Source of the DNA: Alistipes senegalensis JC50
Lineage (GTDB): Bacteria > Bacteroidota > Bacteroidia > Bacteroidales > Rikenellaceae
Direction: 5' to 3'
Assembly: GCF_025145645.1 (NCBI RefSeq)
Contig: NZ_CP102252.1
Coordinates: 1,922,001-1,986,000, forward strand
Length of the DNA stretch: 64,000 bases
Positions 26,193-35,454 of the stretch are shown here, piece after piece. A model generated the notes under the pieces. That model ran no database searches. It was given only the letters and a program-made list of their open reading frames with translations, and had not been told where the DNA came from. The position numbers and the translations under genes are program-made. Each line of letters starts with the position of its first letter. Position 1 is the stretch's first letter.

Positions 26193-27569
26193 ATGAATTG
26201 CCTGAAATATTGCGCTGTCGTGTTCGCATCGCTGTTCTTGTCACTAGCCTGCGGGAACGACGGCGGGACGGCCGTCTCCGAACCTGAAGATCCGGAACAA
26301 CCCGAAACACCCGGCCAGTCCGAGGAGTCCGAGGGGCTCGTCGTGGAGATTCCGAATTCCGGATTCGAGCAGGAAGTGGATTTTACGGGAACTGCCGGAG
26401 TCTGGAAAAAGACGGACGCATGGCAGACCGATCGTGCCGTATTCACTTATGAGCCGCAGGGCGGTTTCAATGGCTCGGCAGGTATACGTATCGCCTGTAC
26501 CGAGAGTGATTATACGACCGATGCCGTGGTAACGCAATCCGTTTCGGGACTGATTCCCGGCAAACTCTACGAACTTTCGGCTATGGTACGCACCTCCGGT
26601 GTCGCAGGCGGCCGGGGCGGCAATGTCTGCCTGTTCGGGCAGGGTGTCTGGACTGGATCGGAGCCTTTTACCGGGACCAATGGTTGGACACGCCGCAGCG
26701 TGCAGTTCATTGCCGAAGAGAGCACGGCTGTCATCGGCTGCCGGCTGGGATTCTGGGCCGGGGATTCGCGCGGAACCGTCTGGTTTGACGATGTCGCGCT
26801 CCGTACGCCCGAGGGAATGTACTACCGCGAAAGCGAGCATCTCGAAATGTACCTCGAAAAGGCGCTGGTACGGGTGTCGGATGGCGTGATGGACGGCTGG
26901 CTGGCAAAACTGGACAAGGTTTACGACGCCTATACCGAATTGTTCGACTTTTTCGTGCCGTTCGGCGGACGGAAGATGATCGTCCTTTCGAAAATGATTG
27001 ACGCTTGGGCTTATGCAGGATATCCGATTCAATGGAACCGCGATTACGTTGCATCGACACTCGACGAGGTGGCGCGCTACGACAATGCCGTATTCGGCAT
27101 CATGCACGAGATGGGACACAATTTCGCTCCCGGAAATTACGTGACGGGTGCCTATGACCACGGCAATGGCGAATGGAACTGGAACGAGGAGCTTTTCGCC
27201 AATTTCCGCATGTATTACGCGCTTTGCAGGACGGGATATAGTGTCTATCTGAACAACACGGTTTATACCGGGGCGCAGATCAGCGACATGTATCGCAAGT
27301 CGTACGAAGAAACGCTGGCCCGGGGGATTGCCGCCGACGGCGACGGGCTTATGTACGTTATGACGCGCATGGCCGATACCGAAGGGTGGGAGCCTTTCCG
27401 CAAGACCTTCCGGGAGTTGTACGACCTTGCTCCGCAGACGTCGTGTGGTACGACCAAGTGGGAGAAAATCGACTATTTCTTTTCGGTGCTGTCGCGCCAT
27501 GCCGGTAAAGACTTGATGCAGGAGTACTTTACGCAATCAGAGATAAACGCCTTGAAAACTTTGCGATAA
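26193..27569 (+). CDS. M60-type (mucinase-like) zinc metallopeptidase, lipoprotein, paralog 1
   Basis: A 458-residue surface lipoprotein (lipobox LSLAC, Cys20) with an acidic Pro/Glu linker. Residues 52-205 look like a carbohydrate-binding beta-sandwich of the CBM4/9 kind (IPNSGFEQ ... GTVWFDDVAL). Residues 215-450 hold the peptidase: HEMGH (His305, His309) and a Glu in WNWNEELFANF about 25 residues later, fitting the HExxH-(8-28)-E gluzincin pattern of the M60/enhancin group. Members of this group in gut Bacteroides cut mucin-type O-glycoproteins. It is the first of three tandem paralogs that keep the same two-domain layout. The family call rests on the motif and layout; I could not run a profile search. 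Confidence 0.8.
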   Translation: MNCLKYCAVVFASLFLSLACGNDGGTAVSEPEDPEQPETPGQSEESEGLVVEIPNSGFEQEVDFTGTAGVWKKTDAWQTDRAVFTYEPQGGFNGSAGIRIACTESDYTTDAVVTQSVSGLIPGKLYELSAMVRTSGVAGGRGGNVCLFGQGVWTGSEPFTGTNGWTRRSVQFIAEESTAVIGCRLGFWAGDSRGTVWFDDVALRTPEGMYYRESEHLEMYLEKALVRVSDGVMDGWLAKLDKVYDAYTELFDFFVPFGGRKMIVLSKMIDAWAYAGYPIQWNRDYVASTLDEVARYDNAVFGIMHEMGHNFAPGNYVTGAYDHGNGEWNWNEELFANFRMYYALCRTGYSVYLNNTVYTGAQISDMYRKSYEETLARGIAADGDGLMYVMTRMADTEGWEPFRKTFRELYDLAPQTSCGTTKWEKIDYFFSVLSRHAGKDLMQEYFTQSEINALKTLR

Positions 27570-27583
27570 TTGCATTCAAATAT

Positions 27584-28954
27584 ATGATTATGAAAAATTT
27601 ACGATTCTTTCTTTTAGCCCTGATGTCGGCAGCGCTCCTGTGGGCGTGCGGCGGCGACGAGGGCGGTGAACCTGCGCCCGAGCCTCCCGGTCCGGGGGTG
27701 GACCCCAATGCCGTGGAGATTACGAACGGTTCGTTCGAAGATGGACTGGCAGGCTGGACGCGCGTTGACTTCTACAACGGCGGTAAGGTCGCCGTCGAGG
27801 TGGCCGAGGGTGACGGCGTGAACGGCGGACGCTGCATCAAGATACAGCAGTTCCCCGAGAATGGCAAATGCGGTGTGGGCATCAAACAGAAACTCACGGG
27901 ACTGGAGCCCGACCAGCTGTACCGCGTGTACGCCAAGGTCAAATACTCGGATATTCCGCAAGACGAAGGCCGTGGCGCCATTCTGTTCGACATGTCGCAA
28001 AAGCAGTATTGGGGCGCCTCGAAGTTCCTTTATGGCACCAACCTCAAAAACTGGACTTCGCTCTATGCCGATTTCCTTTCGCAGGACGACGGCACGGCCG
28101 AAATCGTCTGTGCGCTGGGATTCCGCTACGGCGGCACGACCAACGGCGGTTATTCGACCGGTACGGTCTATTTCGACAACGTAAGCGTGGTGAAAGTGAC
28201 CGACGAACTTTTTATGCAGGAGGGCGAACACGTTCGCCTGTTCATCGAACCGTCGCAGGTTTATGCTTCCGCGAAACAAATTACCGAATGGCTCGCCAAT
28301 CTCGACAAAATGTATCTGTCTTATGCTGAACTGATGGGCGCGACCCCGCATGAGGGGCGTAAACTGGCAATCCTCTCTTCGCGCGGGCTCGAAAGCAGCT
28401 ATTGGGCGCTGGCGGGTTATCCGATTCTGTGGAGCAGCAACTATTCAGCCGTGACCTCCACTTTCGAGGAGCTGGCCAAGCATGGTACGTGGAGTTTCGG
28501 CCTGATGCACGAACTGGGACACGTCTTCAACCTTGGCAATTCGAGCTGGAACTGGAACGACGAGATGTTCGCCAATTTCCGGATGCAGTACGGCCTTGAG
28601 CAGAACCAGGGCAAGGTCTGGATGGACGAACGGGTATATACTGGACGCGAGATACTCGAAATGTACAAGAAGGATTACGACCAAACGGTCTATACGCAGG
28701 TCAACGACAACGGCATCCACTACATGCTGGGACGGTTGGCGGATGCGAACGGCATCGGTTGGGAGCCGTTCAAGGCGGCTTTCCGCGAGCTGACGACCAA
28801 GGGCGGCGCGCCCTCGGGCAAATACGAGAAGTTCGAATACCTGCTTTCACTGCTCTCCAAGTACGCGAGCGAGCAGACGGGCCGCGACGTAGATGTCAAG
28901 TCGCAATATTTCAATGAAACGGAGCTTGCCTCGATACGTAAACAGTTGCAATAA
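27584..28954 (+). CDS. M60-type (mucinase-like) zinc metallopeptidase, lipoprotein, paralog 2
   Basis: A 456-residue lipoprotein (LLWAC, Cys22 counting from the ATG at 27584; a second ATG at 27590 is equally likely). After a Pro-rich linker, residues 45-210 are the carbohydrate-binding part (ITNGSFEDGLAGWTRV ... GTVYFDNVSVV). The catalytic part has HELGH (His309, His313) and Glu in WNWNDEMFANF about 13 residues later. The WALAGYPILWSSNY segment before the zinc site is shared with the other two paralogs (AYAGYPIQW and WALAGNPILW). It begins 14 bp after paralog 1, so the genes are co-transcribed. Loop length between HExxH and the third ligand differs between the three, which may change cleavage specificity. 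Confidence 0.8.
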   Translation: MIMKNLRFFLLALMSAALLWACGGDEGGEPAPEPPGPGVDPNAVEITNGSFEDGLAGWTRVDFYNGGKVAVEVAEGDGVNGGRCIKIQQFPENGKCGVGIKQKLTGLEPDQLYRVYAKVKYSDIPQDEGRGAILFDMSQKQYWGASKFLYGTNLKNWTSLYADFLSQDDGTAEIVCALGFRYGGTTNGGYSTGTVYFDNVSVVKVTDELFMQEGEHVRLFIEPSQVYASAKQITEWLANLDKMYLSYAELMGATPHEGRKLAILSSRGLESSYWALAGYPILWSSNYSAVTSTFEELAKHGTWSFGLMHELGHVFNLGNSSWNWNDEMFANFRMQYGLEQNQGKVWMDERVYTGREILEMYKKDYDQTVYTQVNDNGIHYMLGRLADANGIGWEPFKAAFRELTTKGGAPSGKYEKFEYLLSLLSKYASEQTGRDVDVKSQYFNETELASIRKQLQ

Positions 28955-29006
28955 CCTTTGCCGTTTTTGTGCGGGTTCGGACCCGTGCAGCGGAGGAAAA
29001 AACGAA

Positions 29007-30323
29007 ATGAATAAAATGAAAAGAGTAGTAGTTATACTCACAGCCATTGCGGCGTGTGTGCTGTGTCTGTATGCTTTCGGAGCCAAAGCAAAGATCTTTG
29101 CCGACAATTTCGACAAGCCCAACCGCTTTGCTCGCACCTGGACGTGGAGTACCGACATGCCCGGTACGGTCGAATACCTGCCCGACGGAGGCGTGGATGG
29201 CAGCGGATGTGTAAAGATCTCCAGCTCCGCGAAGACTGCGCTGGCTGTCAAACACAAATTGAAAGGGCTCCATCCCGGTAAACTCTACCGCGTGAGTGCC
29301 CGGATGAAATGCGACAGCGTACAGGACGGCCGGGGCGCTGTATTATACCTCGATCCCGAAGGACTGGATCAGTCGTGGAATGCTTCCGAGTTCGCTTACG
29401 GCACGAATGATTGGGCCGAGGTCTACATGGATTTCGTTCCCGATCGCAACGGAGAAGCCGTAATCTGCTGCGGACTGGGTTTTCCGTGGGGAACTTACAA
29501 CGGCGGCAAAGCTTCGGGTACGGTGTGGTACGATGACGTAAAGGTTGTGCCGACACCCGAGGAGGCGATTTATTCCCGTGAGAGCGAGCACATCGTGTTA
29601 AGGCTCGACCGCGACAAGGTGACCATCTCCGACGCCGAGGTTGACGCATGGCTCGCAATGCTCGATTGTACTTACGAAGCGTATTGCGAACTGATCGGCG
29701 AAGTGCCGTTCGACGGACGCAAAATCATGATTCTCAATACGCCGGGTATTGAGCCGGGCTATTGGGCGCTGGCCGGTAATCCCATTCTGTGGAACAGCCA
29801 TGTCGCTGTGTCGAAACTGCTTGACCGCACCGTTGAGTTCGGCGACTGGGGCTTCGGCATCATCCACGAAATCGGTCATGTATTCTCCCAGGGCAATATC
29901 AAAGGCTCGGGACGCTGGAACTGGAACGATGAGATTTTCGCCAATTTTCGCATGTCCTATGCGCTCGAAGCATGCGACGGAATCATGTCGCAGCGCGACA
30001 TCTGTTATCGGGGAGCCGATGTAATCAACTACTACAAGATTTTCTACGACGAAACCATCGGCGCGGGAATCCCCAAGAACAACGGCGATGCGCTCCACTA
30101 TACATTCCTGCGCATCAAGGAGCGTTACGGCTGGGATGTCTATAAAAAGGCGTTCCGGGAATTGTATGCGCTGGGCGATTCGGGGCAGGAGGGACTGAAT
30201 ACGCCCTATGACAAATTCCTTTTCTTCCTCTCTTATGTTTCGCGGGCGGCGGGCGAGGATGTGGTGGCGGCGACCTACACTCCTGAAGAGTTGGCGCTGA
30301 TCGAAGAATCGCTTAAAAACTGA
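29007..30323 (+). CDS. M60-type (mucinase-like) zinc metallopeptidase, secreted, paralog 3
   Basis: A 438-residue protein. I start it at the ATG at 29007, which has a strong ribosome binding site (GGAGGA, 28992-28997) and gives a clean signal peptide; the frame is open from 28893 but that part overlaps paralog 2. There is no clear lipobox, so this copy is probably periplasmic or released, unlike its two lipoprotein paralogs. The N-terminal carbohydrate-binding part (about 25-190) ends in GTVWYDDVKVV; the zinc site is HEIGH (His287, His291) with Glu in WNWNDEIFANF about 17 residues later. The different cell location suggests that the three peptidases act in sequence, first on large glycoprotein outside and then on glycopeptides inside. 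Confidence 0.78.
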   Translation: MNKMKRVVVILTAIAACVLCLYAFGAKAKIFADNFDKPNRFARTWTWSTDMPGTVEYLPDGGVDGSGCVKISSSAKTALAVKHKLKGLHPGKLYRVSARMKCDSVQDGRGAVLYLDPEGLDQSWNASEFAYGTNDWAEVYMDFVPDRNGEAVICCGLGFPWGTYNGGKASGTVWYDDVKVVPTPEEAIYSRESEHIVLRLDRDKVTISDAEVDAWLAMLDCTYEAYCELIGEVPFDGRKIMILNTPGIEPGYWALAGNPILWNSHVAVSKLLDRTVEFGDWGFGIIHEIGHVFSQGNIKGSGRWNWNDEIFANFRMSYALEACDGIMSQRDICYRGADVINYYKIFYDETIGAGIPKNNGDALHYTFLRIKERYGWDVYKKAFRELYALGDSGQEGLNTPYDKFLFFLSYVSRAAGEDVVAATYTPEELALIEESLKN

Positions 30324-30328
30324 CGTTT

Positions 30329-31357
30329 GTGAGGACTTTGCGTACAACCTTGCTGGCCGCGATGGTGGCTTTTGCTGGGTATGCGGCCGCACAGCCGGTG
30401 TGCACGTTTCGGGTCAAGGTCGGCATCGACCGCGAGTCGGTCGATTCGCTCGGCGGCCGCGAGCGTGTCGTGCGGCTGATCGAGGATATGTTCCTCCGGA
30501 TCAACCGGGCCTTCAACTACGATGGGAGCCTGCGCGCTGTCTATGATTTCAGGGTTGACTGGGACGCTTTTTACATCTACGACGGCGTATCGGCCGACGA
30601 GGTCCGGAAGCCCCATCCCGACCATGACTACCTCGTGGTGATGGACGGCTACAAGTCCGACCCCCGTGAGGTGGGCGGTGGCTGGTATGGCGACGGAATT
30701 CAGACCATCTATCATTCGCGTACGCACGACGACCGGTTCAACAGCCCGTTCGAAAAAAATGCCATCGACGGCATCATTCACGAGTTCGGCCATGCCCGGG
30801 GAGTTCCGGACATCTATGCCATGAAAGTCGATGCGGACAAGAATCCCGTGAACGGCGAGGCGTTTCTCGGCGTGCGCTGCATCATGAATTATCCCTATGG
30901 CGAGGAGCATTGGAGCGACTATGCGGTCAACATGATGAACCTGGCCGGCGACCGCAACATCGATATCGACGATCTGGTGGCGGGCGTGCTGCCAGACCGT
31001 ATCCGGGTCGGAGTGGCGGAGGCCGACGGAAGCCCGGTGCGGGGCGCCGCCGTGCGGTTTTATCCCGTGCGCTGGTATGCCTATGCCGTGATTCCCGAAC
31101 CGCAGGCTGAGGCCACGACCGACCGCCGCGGATATTGCGCAATTCCCGTTGCACGGGTCTTCGAGCCCGAGGAGGAGTTCGGTGTGCGTTACTGCAATTG
31201 TCTGGTCGAGGCGGAGTACGACGGAGTGAAAGCCTACGGCTGGCTGCCGCTCTACTTGTTGCAAAACACGCGTTTCGCCGGGGAGCGGGAATGTACGCTC
31301 GAATTGCGTCTGAAACGCAACCGTGAACTGTTCCGGACGATAACAATTGACGAATAA
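30329..31357 (+). CDS. Metzincin-like zinc metallopeptidase, secreted
   Basis: A 342-residue protein starting with GTG at 30329, 5 bases after the previous stop; this start gives a good signal peptide (to AAAQP, about residue 22), and the next Met would cut it off. The zinc site HEFGHARGVPD (His151, His155, Asp161) is the metzincin pattern HExxHxxGxxH/D with Asp as third ligand. A Met in CIMNYPYGEEHW about 25 residues later could be the Met-turn. The last 120 residues form a beta-rich module of the carboxypeptidase-regulatory kind (GSPVRGAAVRFYPV). I do not recognise a named family. It is placed after three M60-type peptidases, so a role in trimming glycoprotein backbones is likely. Confidence 0.65.
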   Translation: MRTLRTTLLAAMVAFAGYAAAQPVCTFRVKVGIDRESVDSLGGRERVVRLIEDMFLRINRAFNYDGSLRAVYDFRVDWDAFYIYDGVSADEVRKPHPDHDYLVVMDGYKSDPREVGGGWYGDGIQTIYHSRTHDDRFNSPFEKNAIDGIIHEFGHARGVPDIYAMKVDADKNPVNGEAFLGVRCIMNYPYGEEHWSDYAVNMMNLAGDRNIDIDDLVAGVLPDRIRVGVAEADGSPVRGAAVRFYPVRWYAYAVIPEPQAEATTDRRGYCAIPVARVFEPEEEFGVRYCNCLVEAEYDGVKAYGWLPLYLLQNTRFAGERECTLELRLKRNRELFRTITIDE

Positions 31358-31397
31358 TCACTATCTTTAAGTTTTTGAGCCCTGAAACGAAAACCTT

Positions 31398-33437
31398 ATG
31401 ATTCGAAGAACCTTACTGACCTGCATGCTCCTGCTGTTTGCCGCCGCCGCGTGGAGCCAGCGGTGGGAGATACGTCCCGGCGGACGGGATATCGTGTGGA
31501 AGGTTGGTAGCGACATTCCGCATGACGACCACATCGAGATGAGCGGCGAGCGGATGGCATTCGTGCTTCGCTGGGGCATCGACCCGAACGGCGCGTTCCG
31601 GCAGGAGCGTTCGCTCGTCTTCCCGCTGCTGCGCACCGTGCCCAACGACACCCACGCCAGCCTGATGTACCGCATGGCGACGGATATTCCCTCGCTGCTG
31701 GGCGTCAACGGCCTTGCCTTGCAGGCCGAGCGTGTGGAACAGGTGTCCGTCGATGGTGCGCTGACGGTGCGGAGCCTCTGGGGAGTCGGTAAGATGAACG
31801 TGGGCTCGGCCCGGGATACGAAACCCGTACCTGTCGTGGAGATGACGCGTGCGATCTTTCCGTCGCGTAGCCTGCCGTTGATGTGCGAACATTATGTCCT
31901 GCGCAATGTTGGCAGGAAGCCGCTGGCGGTTTATATACCCGAATTCTCGCAGGTCGTGACCACTGATCCGGCGAAAGGCGTTGCGGGCAGCTATGTGGTG
32001 CGGGGTGACCTTGCGGGAAGCGGCACCTTTATGCTCGTCCCGGCCGATTCGCTTGCATTCGACGCCGTGTTCCAGGCATACCGTAGCGGCGAGGAGCCCC
32101 TGAGGCCCGACGTGGCGGCGGAGTATGCCGCACGGATGGAGTTCGTGCACGGATGTATCGATGCCAACCTCGTGCTCGAAACTCCCGATCCGGTCATCGA
32201 CACCGAATTCCGTTACGCCAAGCTCCGCGCGGCCGAAAGTATTATCGAAACCCGTGGCGGCTACATGCACGCTCCCGGCGGCGAGTCCTATTATGCGGCC
32301 GTCTGGGCCAATGATCAGGCTGAATACGTTAATCCGTTCTTTCCTTTCCTGGGCTATGGAACGGGCAACGAGTCGGCGCTCAACTCCTTCCGCCACTTCG
32401 CCCGCTTCATGAATCCCGGATACGAACCGCTACCCAGTTCGATTATCGCCGAGGGCGACGACATCTGGAACGGCGCCGGCGACCGCGGCGATGCGGCGAT
32501 GATTGCCTGCGGGGCTGCCCGCTACGCGCTGGCCCGGGGCAGCCGCGCCGAGGCCGAAGAGTTGTGGCCGCTGATAGAATGGTGTCTCGAATACTGCCGG
32601 CGCAAACTTACGGCGGACGGCGTCGTCGCCTCCGATACCGACGAACTGGAGGGACGTTTCCCGACCGGCGAGGCCAACCTTTGCACCTCGACGCTCTATT
32701 ACGACGCACTGCTGTCGGCCGTACCGCTCGGCCGCGAGCTCGGTGTGAGGCCTGCCGTGACCGCTCGTTATGCCGCTGAGGCCGGGGCATTGGCCAAAGC
32801 CATCGACGCGCACTTCGGCGGCGAGGTTGGCGGCTATGATACATATCGCTATTACGACGGCAATACGCTGTTGCGCTCGTGGATATGCATGCCGCTTATC
32901 GTAGGGCTTCGGGAACGCTGCGAAGGTACTGTCCGGGCACTGCTCAGTCCCGAGTTGCTGACCGACGACGGCCTGCTGACCGAGCAGGGCGGCGCTACGT
33001 TCTGGGACCGCTCTACCCTTTACGCCCTGCGCGGTATCTATAACGCAGGGTATGCCGACCGGGCGACCGAGATGCTGCATCGCTATTCGCAGCGTCGTTT
33101 GTTGGGCGACCATGTGCCGTATCCCATCGAAGCGTGGCCCGAGGGCTCGCAGCGCCATCTCTCGGCGGAAAGTGGCCTCTATTGCCGGATTGTGACCGAA
33201 GGGCTGTTCGGTATCCGTCCCGCGGGACTGCGGTCGTTCGACCTGACGCCGGGCATGCCTTCGGCGTGGGAGCGCATGTCCTTGCGCCGTATCCGGGCTT
33301 TCGACGCCGATTTCGACATTTCGGTCGGACGTGAAGTGGGCGGCAAACTCCGTATTACGGTAATGCAGGCAGGCAAAAAACCGAAAATCTATCGCGCAGC
33401 ACCCGGCGCGACAATCCGGGTGAAACTAACCGACTAA
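31398..33437 (+). CDS. Six-hairpin glycosidase-like protein, family not assigned
   Basis: A 679-residue protein with a signal peptide (to about AAAWSQ, residue 21). Residues 25-250 are beta-rich, like the N-terminal sandwich of many (alpha/alpha)6 glycosidases. Residues 260-620 look helical with repeating Ala/Tyr/Leu helices and aromatic, acidic loops (YYAAVWANDQAEYVNPFFPFLGY, DDIWNGAGDRGDAAMI, SDTDELEGRFPTGEANLC, GGATFWDRSTLY). The Asp and Glu in these loops are candidate catalytic residues. The C-terminal 60 residues are a small beta domain (RAFDADFDISV). The general layout resembles GH78/GH95-like six-hairpin enzymes, but I cannot place it in a family. Its neighbours are glycosidases for terminal alpha-galactose, so it may act on another capping sugar such as fucose. 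Confidence 0.6.
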   Translation: MIRRTLLTCMLLLFAAAAWSQRWEIRPGGRDIVWKVGSDIPHDDHIEMSGERMAFVLRWGIDPNGAFRQERSLVFPLLRTVPNDTHASLMYRMATDIPSLLGVNGLALQAERVEQVSVDGALTVRSLWGVGKMNVGSARDTKPVPVVEMTRAIFPSRSLPLMCEHYVLRNVGRKPLAVYIPEFSQVVTTDPAKGVAGSYVVRGDLAGSGTFMLVPADSLAFDAVFQAYRSGEEPLRPDVAAEYAARMEFVHGCIDANLVLETPDPVIDTEFRYAKLRAAESIIETRGGYMHAPGGESYYAAVWANDQAEYVNPFFPFLGYGTGNESALNSFRHFARFMNPGYEPLPSSIIAEGDDIWNGAGDRGDAAMIACGAARYALARGSRAEAEELWPLIEWCLEYCRRKLTADGVVASDTDELEGRFPTGEANLCTSTLYYDALLSAVPLGRELGVRPAVTARYAAEAGALAKAIDAHFGGEVGGYDTYRYYDGNTLLRSWICMPLIVGLRERCEGTVRALLSPELLTDDGLLTEQGGATFWDRSTLYALRGIYNAGYADRATEMLHRYSQRRLLGDHVPYPIEAWPEGSQRHLSAESGLYCRIVTEGLFGIRPAGLRSFDLTPGMPSAWERMSLRRIRAFDADFDISVGREVGGKLRITVMQAGKKPKIYRAAPGATIRVKLTD

Positions 33438-33451
33438 TACCCGAATTCCGT

Positions 33452-35431
33452 ATGAACTTTTTCCGCAGTTTCGTTTTTTCGCTCGTATTGTCCCTTGCGT
33501 ATGCCTGTACCTCCGGGCACGGGACCGATTTCAGGGTCGTTTCGCCCGACGGAACGCTGGCCGTCGATGTCCGGACCGGCGATTCGCTGACCTATGCCGT
33601 CACCCGCCACGGTGCGCCCGTGCTGCTTCCGTCGGCCATTGCCTTGCAGTTCGATGACGGTACGGCACCCGGGCGCGTCGCAAGAGTGTCCGATGTACAC
33701 CGTTCCGCGGTGGAGCGGGAAATCGAGGCGCCGTTCCACCGGCAGGCCCGGTTCACCGAACATTACAATCAGCTGCGGCTTGATTTCGAGGGCGGATACT
33801 CCGTGACCTTCCGCGTATTCGACGAGGGCTGCGCCTACCGTTTCGAAACGGCGCTGACGGGCGGGCGTACCGTGGCGGACGAAGTTGCCGAGTTCAACTT
33901 CGCAGGCGATCCCGAGCTTTTCGTCGCCTATTCCGACGGATTGTGCAATGCTTACCAGAGCCAGTATGTAAAGTGCCGTTTGAGTGAACTCGGTACCGAA
34001 AAACCTGTTCTGCTGCCGCTGGCAGCCGACTGCGGCCCGGCGGGCCGGGTGCTGGTCTGCGAGTCCGATTTGGAGTCCTACCCCGGCATGTTTCTGATGC
34101 CGTCTTCGGGCGGCTTGCGCGGACTTTTCGCACAGGTGCCCGACAGTTGCTATCTCCACGAGCGCCGTTGTCAGGAGAAGGTGGCTACCCGGCACGGGTA
34201 TATTGCCCGTGTGCAGGGTGCGCGCACCTATCCGTGGCGGATTCTCGCCGTAGCTGACGAAGATCGCGAACTGCCGACCAACAACCTCGTCTATGCCCTC
34301 GCAGCCGAAAACCGCATCGGCGACTGCTCGTGGGTGAAGCCCGGCAAGGTCGCTTGGGAGTGGTGGAACGACTGGGGCCTGACAGGCGTCGGATTCAAGC
34401 CGGGAATCGATACCCGCACCTATAAGGCCTATATCGATTTTGCGGCCGACTATGGTCTCGAATATGTCGTGCTGGACGAAGGGTGGTCCGATCCGAAAGC
34501 GGGCGACGTGATGTCCGTGGTGGCGGAAATCGACCTCCCGGAGCTGGTTCGCTATGCCGCCTCCAAGGGCGTAGGACTGATGCTGTGGGCCGTAGGTAAC
34601 GTCCTCGACGCCAAACTGGAGGAGGCATGCGCCTATTATGCCGGGCTGGGGGTTCGCGGCTTCAAGATTGATTTCATCGACCGCGACGACCAGAAAGCCG
34701 TTGAGTTGGTCTACCGTATTTCCGAAGCCGCCGCCGCACATAAACTGATGCTCGACATCCACGGTATCTACAAGCCTACGGGGTTGAACCGCACCTTTCC
34801 CAATATCGTCAATTTCGAGAGTGTCTTCGGGTTGGAGGAGTTGAAATGGAGCAATCCCGACATGCCCCTTTACGACGTGACCTTCCCGTTCATCCGCATG
34901 GTGCAGGGGCCTGTGGATTATACGCCCGGAGCCTACCGCAACGCTACGCGCGACGGCTTTAAGATCGACTACCGCAATCCGATGAGCCAGGGCACGCGGG
35001 CGCATCAGGTGGCGACGTACGTGGTCTTCGATGCGCCGCTGGTGATGCTGTGTGACTCCCCGACGCGCTATATGGCCGACGATGCCTGCACGCGCTTCAT
35101 CGCTTCGCTGCCCGTCGTGTTCGATACGACGCAGGTGCTTGCAGGCCGAATCGGCGAATACATCGTTACGGCCCGCAGGGCTGGGGAAAAGTGGTATGTA
35201 GGCGGCCTGACCGACTGGACGCCCCGCACGCTCGAAGCCGACTTGTCGTTCCTCGTCCCCGGCCGGGAGTATACGGCTACGCTGCTCTGCGACGACGAGC
35301 GTTCGGACATCGAACCCGAAAGACACACGATTGCCTCGCAGAAGGTGACCTCCGCGACGCGCCTGCAAATTCCCGTGGCGCCCGGCGGTGGCTTCGCCCT
35401 GAAAATTGAACCTGTTGAAACCGACGAATAA
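33452..35431 (+). CDS. GH97 glycoside hydrolase, alpha-galactosidase type
   Basis: A 659-residue enzyme with an N-terminal signal (AYAC, possible lipobox Cys19). The family layout is an N-terminal beta-super-sandwich (about 25-275), a TIM barrel (about 280-560) and a C-terminal beta domain (to 659). Recognisable GH97 blocks are WEWWNDWGLTG, YVVLDEGWSDP, GFKIDFIDRDDQ, LDIHGIYKPTGLNRTFPN and NFESVFGLEELKW. Retaining GH97 enzymes use an Asp as nucleophile at the position of Asp407 in KIDFIDRDDQ, whereas inverting SusB-type members lack it, so this should be a retaining alpha-galactosidase-like enzyme. It lies 14 bp after the six-hairpin gene and before two GH110 genes, consistent with removing alpha-linked galactose from mucin glycans. 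Confidence 0.9.
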   Translation: MNFFRSFVFSLVLSLAYACTSGHGTDFRVVSPDGTLAVDVRTGDSLTYAVTRHGAPVLLPSAIALQFDDGTAPGRVARVSDVHRSAVEREIEAPFHRQARFTEHYNQLRLDFEGGYSVTFRVFDEGCAYRFETALTGGRTVADEVAEFNFAGDPELFVAYSDGLCNAYQSQYVKCRLSELGTEKPVLLPLAADCGPAGRVLVCESDLESYPGMFLMPSSGGLRGLFAQVPDSCYLHERRCQEKVATRHGYIARVQGARTYPWRILAVADEDRELPTNNLVYALAAENRIGDCSWVKPGKVAWEWWNDWGLTGVGFKPGIDTRTYKAYIDFAADYGLEYVVLDEGWSDPKAGDVMSVVAEIDLPELVRYAASKGVGLMLWAVGNVLDAKLEEACAYYAGLGVRGFKIDFIDRDDQKAVELVYRISEAAAAHKLMLDIHGIYKPTGLNRTFPNIVNFESVFGLEELKWSNPDMPLYDVTFPFIRMVQGPVDYTPGAYRNATRDGFKIDYRNPMSQGTRAHQVATYVVFDAPLVMLCDSPTRYMADDACTRFIASLPVVFDTTQVLAGRIGEYIVTARRAGEKWYVGGLTDWTPRTLEADLSFLVPGREYTATLLCDDERSDIEPERHTIASQKVTSATRLQIPVAPGGGFALKIEPVETDE

Positions 35432-35454
35432 CCTGAAACCGATTTTATATCCCT

